Of a stretch of DNA of 64,000 nucleotides, positions 28,037-38,461 are shown one piece after another (position 1 is the stretch's first letter; each line of letters starts with the position of its first letter). A program made the position numbers and the translations under genes. Below the pieces are notes generated by a model, which saw nothing but the letters and a program-made list of their open reading frames with translations, was not told where the DNA came from and did no database searches. The stretch covers positions 620,001 to 684,000 of the forward strand of contig NZ_WEGL01000001.1 in NCBI RefSeq assembly GCF_009604455.1, in the 5' to 3' direction. Origin of the DNA: Streptomyces sp. RB17 (GTDB lineage Bacteria; Actinomycetota; Actinomycetes; Streptomycetales; Streptomycetaceae).

Positions 28037-29338
28037 ATGTCTCCGCAGATCGTGATCGGCGCGATCGCGCTGGTCGTCGTCGCCTGGCTCGCCGCCTGCG
28101 CGGAGGCGGGCATCGCCCGGATGTCCAGCTTCCGCGCCGAGGAGGCCGTCAAGTCCGGCCGCCGCGGCAGCGCCAGGCTCGCCCAGATCGCCGCCGACCC
28201 CACCCGCTATCTGAACGTGGCCCTGCTGGTCCGCGTCGCCTGCGAGATGGCGGCCGCGGCCCTCGTGACCTACGCCTGCCTGGAGGAGTTCACCGCCACC
28301 TGGCAGGCCCTGCTGATCGCCATCGGCGTCATGGTCCTGGTGTCGTACGTCGCCGTGGGTGTCTCGCCGCGCACCATCGGCCGCCAGCATCCGCTGAACA
28401 CCGCGACCGCGGCGGCGTACGTGCTGCTGCCGCTGGCCCGGATCATGGGACCGATCCCGTCCCTGCTCATCCTCATCGGTAACGCCCTCACCCCCGGCAA
28501 GGGCTTCCGCCGCGGCCCGTTCGCCTCCGAGGCGGAGCTGCGCGCGCTGGTCGACCTCGCCGAGAAGGAGTCACTGATCGAGGACGAGGAGCGCCGCATG
28601 GTGCACTCGGTCTTCGAGCTGGGCGACACCCTCGTCCGCGAGGTCATGGTGCCGCGCACCGACCTGGTCACCATCGAGCGCTTCAAGACCATCCGGCAGG
28701 CCCTCACCCTCGCCCTGCGCTCCGGGTTCTCCCGGATCCCGGTCACCGGTGAGAGCGAGGACGACATCGTCGGGATCGTGTATCTGAAGGACCTGGTCCG
28801 CAAGACGCACATCAGCCGGGAGGCGGAGGGCGACCTGGTCTCCACCGCCATGCGGCCGGCCGCCTTCGTGCCGGACACCAAGAACGCCGGTGACCTGCTG
28901 CGCGAGATGCAGAAGGAACGCAACCACGTCGCCGTCGTCATCGACGAGTACGGCGGCACCGCCGGCATCGTCACCATCGAGGACATCCTCGAGGAGATCG
29001 TCGGCGAGATCACCGACGAGTACGACCGTGAACTCCCCCCGGTCGAGGACCTCGGCGACGACCGCTTCCGGGTCACCGCCCGCCTGGACATCACCGACCT
29101 CGGCGAGCTGTACGGCCTGGAGGAGTACGACGACGAGGACGTGGAGACCGTCGGCGGACTGCTCGCCAAGGCCCTCGGCCGCGTCCCCATCGCGGGCGCG
29201 TCCGCCGAGGTCGAGCTGCCCGACGAGCGCCGGCTGAAACTGACCGCCGAGGCCGCGGCCGGACGCCGGAACAAGATCGTCACGGTCCTGGTGGAACCCG
29301 TACCCGTGCCGGCCGCCGAGGAGGCGAAACCCGAGTGA
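28037..29338 (+). CDS. CNNM/CorC-family membrane protein with CBS domains
   Basis: Hemolysin-family (DUF21) protein, in related bacteria linked to magnesium or cobalt efflux. The 433-residue product starts with about four membrane segments (1-150). The CBS pair follows (about 185-310; V-M-V-P-R-T-D-L-V-T at the start). A CorC-type transporter-associated domain ends it (V-E-D-L-G-D-D-R-F and L-G-R-V-P). Its final codons overlap the next start by GTGA. It is the usual neighbour of ybeY and era. Confidence 0.9.
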   Translation: MSPQIVIGAIALVVVAWLAACAEAGIARMSSFRAEEAVKSGRRGSARLAQIAADPTRYLNVALLVRVACEMAAAALVTYACLEEFTATWQALLIAIGVMVLVSYVAVGVSPRTIGRQHPLNTATAAAYVLLPLARIMGPIPSLLILIGNALTPGKGFRRGPFASEAELRALVDLAEKESLIEDEERRMVHSVFELGDTLVREVMVPRTDLVTIERFKTIRQALTLALRSGFSRIPVTGESEDDIVGIVYLKDLVRKTHISREAEGDLVSTAMRPAAFVPDTKNAGDLLREMQKERNHVAVVIDEYGGTAGIVTIEDILEEIVGEITDEYDRELPPVEDLGDDRFRVTARLDITDLGELYGLEEYDDEDVETVGGLLAKALGRVPIAGASAEVELPDERRLKLTAEAAAGRRNKIVTVLVEPVPVPAAEEAKPE

Positions 29339-29694
29339 CGCCCGAGAAGCTGCGCGCCTTCTGCCTGTCCTTCAACGCGGCGGTGGAGGACTTCCCGTTC
29401 AACCCGGAGACCTCGGTCTTCAAGGTGCTGGGCAAGATGTTCGCCCTGACGAACCTGGGCGCGCGGCCTCTCACGGTCAACCTCAAGTGCGACCCGGAGG
29501 ACGCGGTCAGGCTGCGCGAGGAGCACGAGGGGCTGATCATCCCCGGGTACCACATGAACAAGCGGCACTGGAACACCGTGACCGTCGACGGCCAGCTGCC
29601 GGACCGGCTGGTGAAAGAGCTGATCGAGGACTCGTACGACCTCGTCGCCGCCGGCCTGCCCCGGGCGGAGCGGCTGCGGCTGGACCGGGCGTAA
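29335..29694 (+). CDS. MmcQ/YjbR family DNA-binding protein
   Basis: Small CyaY-like-fold protein of 119 residues. The family segments are F-N-A-A-V-E-D-F-P-F, V-F-K-V-L-G-K-M-F-A, and P-G-Y-H-M-N-K-R-H-W-N-T-V with the C-terminal L-I-E-D-S-Y-D-L-V. The GTG overlaps the stop of the CNNM gene. Function unknown; a DNA-binding role is suggested only by fold. It is the last gene of the phoH operon. Confidence 0.88.
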   Translation: MTPEKLRAFCLSFNAAVEDFPFNPETSVFKVLGKMFALTNLGARPLTVNLKCDPEDAVRLREEHEGLIIPGYHMNKRHWNTVTVDGQLPDRLVKELIEDSYDLVAAGLPRAERLRLDRA

Positions 29695-30108
29695 TTCCGT
29701 TGCCGGGGCGGGTGGTGAGGGGTCGCCCCTGCGCCCCCGTGAGCGTGGCGGTGTGACCTCTCCCTCCGCTGGAGTGGCAAGGAGCTGCAGGGGCGGCTCG
29801 ATGTCGCTGCGGGAGATCGAGGCGCGGGGGTACGAGGGGGTCGTCGGCCGGTGCATGGACAGTTCCGGGCACATGAGCGCCCGGACCATCGCCTGTGTGG
29901 TTGAGCTGACCGACGCGGCGATGCGGGTCGCGTGCACGGCAACAACCTCGTGACTCCGCTCCCCACCTGAAAGAGAGGGCTTCCAACCCGAAGGTTGCGG
30001 TCCAGCCCGAACCGACCTCGTGCGGGGTGCCAAGACCCCACCAGATCGGGGAAGTTGGCGGACACCCCGTATCGGGCGCCCGATGGCCTCAAGTCCGGGC
30101 TGAACAAC
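29695..30108. other. Degenerate DNA between mmcQ and the carboxypeptidase remnant
   Basis: No gene can be supported. A 66-codon frame at 29753-29953 contains S-L-R-E-I-E-A-R-G-Y-E-G, slightly like a transposase helix-turn-helix. It then becomes non-coding-like with no family signature. Codon use is less biased than in neighbouring genes, as expected for decayed sequence. Confidence 0.5.
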
Positions 30109-30665
30109 GTGGCCGCGCCGCAGGGGGAGCCGTTCTCGCAGCCGCCGCCCGGGCGATACCGGTCCGGGGGCACGACGACTGGCGGCGCCACCCGGAGATC
30201 CGCGACCTCACTCTGGACGCCGAGGGCGCCTGGACCCGGCTCGACGGGGACGGTGACGTCGACGTCGAGGGTCGGCTGATCGGAGGGTGCGTCGAGACCC
30301 TCGCCCCTCTCGCGGGGACGCCGTACCTCGACACCTCGCGGTTCGCCGGGGACGAGCCGCTGCTCGTCTACGTCGAGGCGTGCGAGGACAACGCGTACAC
30401 CATCTGCCGTCATCTGCACGGCATGCGCCTCGCCGGCTTCTTCGACCGCGCCGCCGCCGTCCTGGTCGGCCGCACCCGCGCCCCCGCAGGCCGCACCCTC
30501 ACCCAGCACGAGGCCGTGCTCGACGCGCTCGGCCCGCTCGGGGCGCCGATCGTCGCCGATGTCGAGTGCGGGCATGTCGCCCCCTGCCTTCCCCTGGTCA
30601 ACGGCGCGCGCGGCCGTGTGGTGCACACGGCCGCGCGGAGCGAGATCGTTCAGACCCTGGACTGA
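30109..30665 (+). pseudogene. LD-carboxypeptidase (S66, MccF-like), 5'-truncated and frameshifted
   Basis: Only the C-terminal half of an S66 serine peptidase survives. From 30171 the frame reads H-D-D-W-R-R-H-P-E-I-R-D-L. The E-containing strand G-G-C-V-E-T-L follows, and the conserved His segment V-E-C-G-H-V-A-P. The preceding part, P-P-P-G-R-Y-R-S-G-G, is in another frame and joins by a -1 shift at about 30171. The N-terminal nucleophile-serine domain is missing, so no activity is expected. The end overlaps the convergent MFS gene by 16 bases. Confidence 0.8.
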
Positions 30666-32086
30666 CGCCGGCCCTGGCGCAGGCCCAGGCCGACCAGTAC
30701 GGCGGCGGCCAGGACGATCGCCGCGTCCAGGACGAGGACCGTGTGGACGCCGGTCAGCAGGTCGTGGGACGTGGTGGCCAGGACGCCCAGCAGCGGGATG
30801 CCGACCGTGATGCCGACCTGCTGGGTGGAGGTCACCAGGCCGGTGGCCAGGCCCTGCTCCTCGTCCGGGACGCCGGAGGTGACGGTCAGGCCGTACGAGA
30901 TGATCGCGCCCAGGTGGAACATGCTGGCCAGGGACACGGCGGCCGTGGCGAGCCAGACCGACCAGGTGTGGGCGTTCAGCAGGAGCAGCGTCGCGATCAG
31001 CGCGCCCTGGCCGGTCAGCGAGCCGACCAGGGTGCGGCGGGCGCCGAAGCGGCCGATGACCTTCGGGGCGAGGGTGCCGGCGACGGCCGACAGCACGCCC
31101 TGGACGCCGAAGACCAGGCCCGTCTCGAAGGCCGACAGGTGCAGTATCTCCTGGAGGTACAGGGTCAGGACGAAGATGACGGTGGACATCATCGAGAAGG
31201 TGACCAGACCGCCCACGTTCCCCCAGGCCACCGTGCGGCGGCGCAGCATCGGCAGGGAGACGAGCGGGGCGGCCGTACGGGACTCGACGACCGTGAACGT
31301 GGCCAGCAGGAGCACGCCGGCGATCAGCCCCGTGACGACGTCGGGGCGGCCGAAGCCGTGGTCGGCGGCCGTGGACAGGGCGTAGATCAGGGACAGCAGA
31401 CCTGCGGTGACGGTGAGCGCGCCGGGCACGTCCAGGCGCGGCCGCTCCGGGGTGCGCGACTCCGGCAGCAGGCCCGGCGCCAGCGGCAGCACGATCAGCG
31501 CGAACACCGACAGCAGGGCCATCGTGGAGCGCCAGCCGAGCGCGTCCGTCAGCACGCCGCCCGCGATCATGCCGACGGTGAAGCCCAGTGATAGCAGCGT
31601 GCCGGAGATGCCGAGGGCGCGGTCGCGGGCCGGGCCCTCCGGGAAGGTGGTGGTCAGCAGGGACATGCCCGTCGGGACGATCGCCGCCGCGCCGAGGCCC
31701 TGCAGCGCGCGTCCGGTGAGGAAGGACGCCGGGTCCCAGGCCAGGGTCGCCAGCAGCGAGGCCGCGCCGAACAGGGCCAGGCCGGTCAGGAACAGTCTGC
31801 GGCGGCCGTACAGGTCGCCGATACGGCCGAAGAGGAGCAGGAAGCCGCCGGACGGGAGCGCGAACGCGGTGACCGCCCACTGCAGGGCCGAGCGGCTCAT
31901 GCCGAGGTCGGTGCCGAGTGCCGGCAGGGCCACGTTCAGGACGGAGAAGTCCAGCGCGACCATGAACTGGGCGGCGCACAGGACGAACAGGACGAGCTTG
32001 TCACGCGTCGACAACCGGGGCGGCCGGGAGGTGTCGAGTGTCGAGCCCGCGGTGGGGGTGGACTGGGTGGTGGTGTCGATCGCCAT
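30650..32086 (-). CDS. DHA2-type MFS drug efflux pump (EmrB/QacA-like)
   Basis: Proton-driven exporter with about 14 membrane segments, 478 residues. Motif A is seen as G-R-I-G-D-L-Y-G-R-R-R. Motif C-like G-x-x-x-G-P-x-x-G is represented by L-G-F-T-V-G-M-I-A-G-G in segment 5, and the D1 region is L-D-F-S-V-L-N-V-A-L-P. ATG 32086 is chosen; frame extension to 32188 runs through the operator and repeat region and is unlikely to be translated. It is divergent from an HTH regulator, the usual regulator/pump layout. Confidence 0.88.
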   Translation of the reverse strand: MAIDTTTQSTPTAGSTLDTSRPPRLSTRDKLVLFVLCAAQFMVALDFSVLNVALPALGTDLGMSRSALQWAVTAFALPSGGFLLLFGRIGDLYGRRRLFLTGLALFGAASLLATLAWDPASFLTGRALQGLGAAAIVPTGMSLLTTTFPEGPARDRALGISGTLLSLGFTVGMIAGGVLTDALGWRSTMALLSVFALIVLPLAPGLLPESRTPERPRLDVPGALTVTAGLLSLIYALSTAADHGFGRPDVVTGLIAGVLLLATFTVVESRTAAPLVSLPMLRRRTVAWGNVGGLVTFSMMSTVIFVLTLYLQEILHLSAFETGLVFGVQGVLSAVAGTLAPKVIGRFGARRTLVGSLTGQGALIATLLLLNAHTWSVWLATAAVSLASMFHLGAIISYGLTVTSGVPDEEQGLATGLVTSTQQVGITVGIPLLGVLATTSHDLLTGVHTVLVLDAAIVLAAAVLVGLGLRQGRRQSRV

Positions 32087-32136
32087 GTCCTGAGCTTCGG
32101 GCGCGCGGAACACCGGTGGGGAGTCGGAACTTATGG

Positions 32137-32153
32137 TGGTGGTGGCACCACCA
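32137..32153. promoter_or_regulatory. Palindromic operator candidate between pump and regulator genes
   Basis: TGGTGGTG-G-CACCACCA is a perfect 17-bp palindrome, about 50 bases from the pump start and 55 from the regulator start. A likely site for the adjacent XRE-type regulator; this is inference. Confidence 0.45.
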
Positions 32154-32155
32154 GA

Positions 32156-32196
32156 CACGACGGGGCCCATCACGACGGGGCCCATCATGACGGGGG
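32156..32196. repeat. Tandem 15-bp repeat before the HTH gene
   Basis: CACGACGGGGCCCAT occurs at 32156-32170 and 32171-32185, followed by a partial third copy (CATGACGGGGG). It leads into the GGAGG of the regulator's Shine-Dalgarno. Confidence 0.85.
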
Positions 32197-32207
32197 AGGA
32201 ACGGTAC

Positions 32208-33089
32208 GTGCCTGCTGTTGAGGCGACGAGGAGTCACCGGCGCGAGGAGCTGCGCGAGTTCCTGATCAGCCGACGGGCCCGGGTCAGCCCCGAGGAGGCC
32301 GGGCTGCCCGTCGGCGGCGGCCGGCGCCGTACGCCCGGACTGCGCCGGGAGGAGGTCGCGGTGCTCGCCGGTGTGGGCGCCTCCTGGTACCAGTGGCTGG
32401 AGCAGGGGCGGGAGATCTCCGTCTCCCCGCAGGTGCTCGACGCCGTCGCCCGCGTGCTGCGGCTGAGCGACGCCGAGCGCCGGCATCTGTACCTGCTGGC
32501 CGGGATGAACCCGCCGGCGCCCGAAGTGGCGCCCGAGCGGAAGCGGGCGAACTGCGACGGGCTGCGGCGGCTGATCGACACCTGGATGCCGTATCCGGCG
32601 CACATCATGGATGCGTACTACAACTGCGTGATGTACAACGACGCGGCCGCGATCGTGCTCGGCATGCGGCCGGACAACACGCAGAACTGTCTCGTCGACT
32701 TCTTCGCCGACCCGCTGTACCGCGCGCGCAGCCACAGCTGGGAGCAGAACGCGCGGACGGTCGTGGCACAGTTCCGCGCGGCGTGTGCGGCACGGCCGGA
32801 CGACGAGGGCTTCCGTGCGGTGCTCGACGAGGTGAGCGAGGCCAGTGCCGAGTTCCGGGAGATGTGGGCCGAGCGGGACATCGAGGACCAGGGGCAGATC
32901 CGCAAGGAGCTGGAGCATCCGCTGGCCGGGCTGCTGGTGGTGGAGTCGACCGTGATGAAGGTGCCGGCCCGGCCCGATCTGATGATCGTGCTGCACACTC
33001 CGCTGGAGGAGGCGAACACCGCGGCGAAGCTGGAGTGGCTGGCCTCTCCGGAGGGGCGGCGGGGCGCGATGTACCCCGTGGCGGGGTGA
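32208..33089 (+). CDS. XRE-family regulator with MmyB-like ligand domain
   Basis: DNA-binding regulator of 293 residues. The N-terminal helix-turn-helix has R-R-R-T-P-G-L-R-R-E-E-V-A-V-L-A-G-V-G and W-Y-Q-W-L-E-Q-G-R. The C-terminal MmyB-like domain (about 105-285) may bind a fatty acid or hydrophobic ligand. GTG 32208 is chosen because GGAGG lies 8 bases upstream; the ATGs at 32133 and 32187 lack good sites. It probably controls the divergent pump and, by the palindrome, itself. Confidence 0.85.
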   Translation: MPAVEATRSHRREELREFLISRRARVSPEEAGLPVGGGRRRTPGLRREEVAVLAGVGASWYQWLEQGREISVSPQVLDAVARVLRLSDAERRHLYLLAGMNPPAPEVAPERKRANCDGLRRLIDTWMPYPAHIMDAYYNCVMYNDAAAIVLGMRPDNTQNCLVDFFADPLYRARSHSWEQNARTVVAQFRAACAARPDDEGFRAVLDEVSEASAEFREMWAERDIEDQGQIRKELEHPLAGLLVVESTVMKVPARPDLMIVLHTPLEEANTAAKLEWLASPEGRRGAMYPVAG

Positions 33090-33105
33090 CGGGGCTCGGG
33101 CTTCG

Positions 33106-33111
33106 TATGCT
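33106..33111 (+). promoter_or_regulatory. -10 element TATGCT predicting a leaderless CDA-like mRNA
   Basis: TATGCT, 6 bases, then ATG 33118, immediately after the regulator gene. Confidence 0.4.
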
Positions 33112-33117
33112 CGGGGC

Positions 33118-33471
33118 ATGACCGAGAGCAACGCGCTTGACCCCGAGGACCGCAAGATCGTGACCCTGGCCCGTTCCGTGCGGGTCCGTAACGGTGTGCC
33201 GGAGGGGGCGGCCGTACGGGACGAGACCGGGCGCACGTATGCCGCCGGGTCGGTCGCGCTGCCCTCGCTGAAGCTGAGCGCGCTCCGTACTGCCGTGGCC
33301 ATGGCGGTGGCCTCGGGGGCTACGTCGTTGGAGGCGGCGGCGCTTGTGACGGAGGCGGAGTCTGTGGCGGCCGAGGACCTGGCTGCTGTTGCCGACCTCG
33401 GGGGTGCGGGGACGCCGGTGTTGCTGGCCGGGGCCGACGGTGCTGTGCGGGTGACCGTCTCCGCAGGCTGA
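33118..33471 (+). CDS. Cytidine deaminase-like protein lacking zinc ligands
   Basis: The small protein (117 residues) that accompanies era in actinomycetes and is usually named cytidine deaminase. The fold pattern is recognisable: A-R-S-V-R-V-R-N-G-V-P-E-G-A-A-V, then L-K-L-S-A-L-R-T-A-V-A-M-A. The catalytic H/C-A-E is replaced by S-A-L, and no P-C-x-x-C follows. A working deaminase is therefore unlikely. Role unknown. Its usual neighbour era lies 5 kb downstream, separated by the inserted WxL and amtB genes. Confidence 0.8.
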   Translation: MTESNALDPEDRKIVTLARSVRVRNGVPEGAAVRDETGRTYAAGSVALPSLKLSALRTAVAMAVASGATSLEAAALVTEAESVAAEDLAAVADLGGAGTPVLLAGADGAVRVTVSAG

Positions 33472-33475
33472 CGTA

Positions 33476-33496
33476 CCAGGGGGCCCCGCCCCCTGG
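33476..33496 (+). terminator. Hairpin after the CDA-like gene
   Basis: CCAGGGGGC - CCC - GCCCCCTGG, a 9-bp stem right after the stop. The following text resembles that after 26244. A second hairpin CCGACC-GAAA-GGTCGG lies at 33544-33559. The remaining gap to 33695 shows no gene. Confidence 0.8.
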
Positions 33497-33695
33497 GCCC
33501 CCGTTTGCCACCCGCCCACCCGTCTCGCTCGGCCGAGAGCGCACCGACCGAAAGGTCGGCCGGATTTCAACCTTGTCGCCGTCTTGCACTCGCGCATCAA
33601 TAAAGCCGTACCTTTCCGACGGGTCGTCAGATCCGCACCCGCCCGTCGGTGTCCCCCCACATCGCACTCCCCACAGGGAAGGGAAGCGGATCCCC

Positions 33696-34172
33696 ATGAG
33701 AGGCAAGCGCACGACCACGGGTGCGGCACTGGCCGCCGGGGCCCTCGCGGTCACCGGTCTCGCCTTCGCACCCTCCGCGGCCGCCGTCACCCCACAGTCG
33801 GCGACCATCACCGCGAGCTGCGGCGTCTTCGGCGGCGGCGCGGCCACGCTCACCGCCACCCAGAGCGGTACCTCGGCCACCATCACCCTCACCTCCTCCG
33901 CGATCACCGCGCCGGTCGCGGTCGCGCAGGACTCCATCTCCTCCACCCTCACCCTGGCCAAGGCCGGTGGCGGATCGGTGGTGTTCAGCGGGACCAAGAA
34001 CCCCGCCATGAACACCGGCGACTCCGTCAGCGTCGGCCCGCTCCCCGGCACCGTCGCCTCCGGTGACAGCCTGGACGCCTACGGCGGCTCGCTGAAGATG
34101 GTGATCTTCGGGGTCACCGTGACCTGCACGGCGAACGGCCCGCAGTCGCCCGGCCCCTTCGTCTTCGACTGA
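33696..34172 (+). CDS. Small secreted beta-rich protein next to the WxL genes
   Basis: 158 residues with a clear Sec signal (M-R-G-K-R-T-T-T, hydrophobic core, cleavage after A-P-S-A-A-A). The mature part is Ser/Thr/Gly-rich and strand-like, with two cysteines (A-S-C-G-V-F and V-T-C-T-A) that could form a disulphide. The spacing of the two cysteines and the K-N-P segment resemble the N-terminal half of the WxL protein downstream, so it may be a stand-alone copy of that domain. No anchor or sorting signal. GGGAAGGGAAG precedes ATG 33696. Exact function unknown. Confidence 0.75.
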   Translation: MRGKRTTTGAALAAGALAVTGLAFAPSAAAVTPQSATITASCGVFGGGAATLTATQSGTSATITLTSSAITAPVAVAQDSISSTLTLAKAGGGSVVFSGTKNPAMNTGDSVSVGPLPGTVASGDSLDAYGGSLKMVIFGVTVTCTANGPQSPGPFVFD

Positions 34173-34207
34173 TCCCGCCGGCCTGCCGAACTGAGCGATC
34201 TGTTCCG

Positions 34208-34259
34208 GATGCCGCAGAAACCGACGAGAACTGATGATCCGTCAGGTTTCTGCGGCATC
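34208..34259 (+). terminator. Long inverted repeat between the secreted-protein and WxL genes
   Basis: GATGCCGCAGAAACC (34208-34222) pairs perfectly with GGTTTCTGCGGCATC (34245-34259). Four more pairs follow past a bulged A, closing a 13-base loop. A TTGACT lies 4 bases after it (34264-34269), but no matching -10 is convincing. It could end the first message or act as a processing or attenuation site. Confidence 0.7.
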
Positions 34260-34347
34260 TCCATTGACTTCTCACTTCCGCTCCACATCAATGCCCCCTG
34301 TCGGCGCAGACGATCCGCTGCGCCCGCAACCCTCAGGAGGGGGCCCC

Positions 34348-35685
34348 ATGGGTTCCACACCCCCAAGACCACGAAGATCCCGACGGTGGCGCTGGGCGTC
34401 CCTGTTCGGGGCGACCGCGCTCGCGGTCGCCGCGGGCGGCCCGCTGGCCTGTCCGGCCGGTGCCGCCGGCACGAACGTGGACTTCGCCACGCACTGCATC
34501 CCGCCCGCCGTCGCGGGCATCCCGCCGATCGACGGCACCACGACCGCCAACGTGTCGGTGGACAACGCCGATCCCAAGGTCGGCGACACCGTCACCGTGA
34601 CCTACACCGTGGTGACGGCCGCCGCGAGCAACCCCACCGACCTCGCCCTGCCCGCCGACATCATGACCCCGACCGGGAAGGTCACCCTCGGTGGCGCCCA
34701 GACGGGGGACGTGACCGTCGCCGGGCCGAAGAAGAACCCGCCGGTGCCGGGGAAGGCCGCGTTCCCGTCCTTCTCCATGACCGGCACGTTCACCGTCACC
34801 AAGGCCGGGCAGATCACCCTCTCGCCCGGCGACTACAACATCCACACCAGCTACATCCTCGAGCTGGACACCCCGTGCACGGTCACCAACCCGCCCGCCC
34901 CGGTGTCGCAGACCGTCACCGCGACCGACGGCACTCCGGCCAACACCCGGGCCATCTCGCTGAGTTCGGCCTCCGGTGACCCCGGCGCCAGTGTCACGGT
35001 GAACGGGACGAACTTCACGCCGGGCGCCACCGTCACCCTGGCCGGGCGCTCCGGGGACCGGCAGACGGCCGACACGGCCACCGTGACCGCGAACGCCCAG
35101 GGTTCCTTCAGCGGTTCGCTGGTCGTCAATGACAAGACGACGACCGGGATCGTGGCCTACGAAGACGGTTCCTGGAGTGCGGACAAGGGCGCCGGGCCCG
35201 CGGCCTACGCCGTCGACGACAACACCCCCGCCCCGCCCGGCAGCCAGAAGCTGACCACCACGGTCAAGGCGGGCACGCTGTCCATGTCCCAGGCCGGGGA
35301 CTCCGTCGCGCTGTCGGCGGTCGACTTCGGCAAGGGCGGGGCCTCGACGGGCAAGCTGCAGACGGTGACCGTCCAGGACTTCCGCGGCGGGCCCGCGGGC
35401 TGGTCCCTGACCGGCAAGGTCACCGACTTCACCGGTCCCGGCGGCACGATCGGCGCCGGGAAGCTGAGCTGGACACCCGCGTGCGCGACCAAGGCGGGCA
35501 GCCCCAGCACCTGCAAGGCCGGCTCGGCGGGCGCCGTGAGCTCCTCGGGCGCGACCCTGGCGTCCACCTCCGACGGCACGCTCACCGGCGGCGAGTTCAC
35601 CGTCGACGCCGGGCTCTCCCTGGACGTGCCGGCGTTCACGCCTCCGGGCGCGTACTCCGGCGTGCTCACGCTGACGCTCACCTGA
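34348..35685 (+). CDS. WxL-domain surface protein with Ig-like repeat
   Basis: Secreted protein of 445 residues. It has a basic signal peptide (R-P-R-R-S-R-R-W-R-W then a hydrophobic core ending A-G-A-A-G). A dehydrin-like beta domain (about 40-200) has two cysteines (T-H-C-I and T-P-C-T-V). An Ig-like G-A-S-V-T-V-N-G-T-N-F-T-P-G segment follows (about 210-300). The C-terminal WxL domain runs from about 305 to 445: W-S-L near 351 and the terminal Y-S-G-V-L-T-L-T-L. In Enterococcus and Listeria, WxL domains bind peptidoglycan or an interacting partner. AGGAGG lies 8 bases before ATG 34348. The next gene encodes such a partner. Confidence 0.8.
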   Translation: MGSTPPRPRRSRRWRWASLFGATALAVAAGGPLACPAGAAGTNVDFATHCIPPAVAGIPPIDGTTTANVSVDNADPKVGDTVTVTYTVVTAAASNPTDLALPADIMTPTGKVTLGGAQTGDVTVAGPKKNPPVPGKAAFPSFSMTGTFTVTKAGQITLSPGDYNIHTSYILELDTPCTVTNPPAPVSQTVTATDGTPANTRAISLSSASGDPGASVTVNGTNFTPGATVTLAGRSGDRQTADTATVTANAQGSFSGSLVVNDKTTTGIVAYEDGSWSADKGAGPAAYAVDDNTPAPPGSQKLTTTVKAGTLSMSQAGDSVALSAVDFGKGGASTGKLQTVTVQDFRGGPAGWSLTGKVTDFTGPGGTIGAGKLSWTPACATKAGSPSTCKAGSAGAVSSSGATLASTSDGTLTGGEFTVDAGLSLDVPAFTPPGAYSGVLTLTLT

Positions 35686-35754
35686 GCGTGCGGGCGTCCG
35701 CACCCGCCCGTTCCCCCGTCTCCCATCCGTGCCCGTCCGTGGGGGTCCGCACCC

Positions 35755-38338
<2,584 letters not shown>

Positions 38339-38358
38339 TCAGAGGGTCACCGGTGAGC

Positions 38359-38396
38359 GTTTCCGGATGCGTACAGGTGTGTTTCCGTGACGTTTC
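38359..38396 (-). promoter_or_regulatory. Candidate GlnR binding site for amtB-glnK
   Basis: Reading towards amtB, GAAAC occurs at 38396-38392, 38385-38381 and 38363-38359: spacings of 11 and 22 bases. GlnR boxes in Streptomyces follow gTnAC-n6-GaAAC periodicity of 11. The site ends 37 bases before the amtB start. A GTAAC lies further upstream, out of phase. Confidence 0.6.
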
Positions 38397-38448
38397 ATTG
38401 CCTGAGGGTTACCGAAACCTCACGGTACGGCGGGGCTCGAGGATCAGG

Positions 38449-38454
38449 GACAAT
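38449..38454 (+). promoter_or_regulatory. -10 element GACAAT predicting a leaderless era mRNA
   Basis: GACAAT, 7 bases (GAACGGC), then ATG 38462. It decides the start over the in-frame ATG at 38453. Confidence 0.5.
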
Positions 38455-38461
38455 GAACGGC

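Noticed and set aside
29753..29953. 66-codon frame after mmcQ as a gene
   Set aside because: Only a short S-L-R-E-I-E-A-R-G-Y segment looks protein-like; no start signal, no known family.
32087..32188. N-terminal extension of the DHA2 pump
   Set aside because: Runs through palindrome and tandem repeat, giving a 34-residue low-complexity extension; ATG 32086 fits the family.
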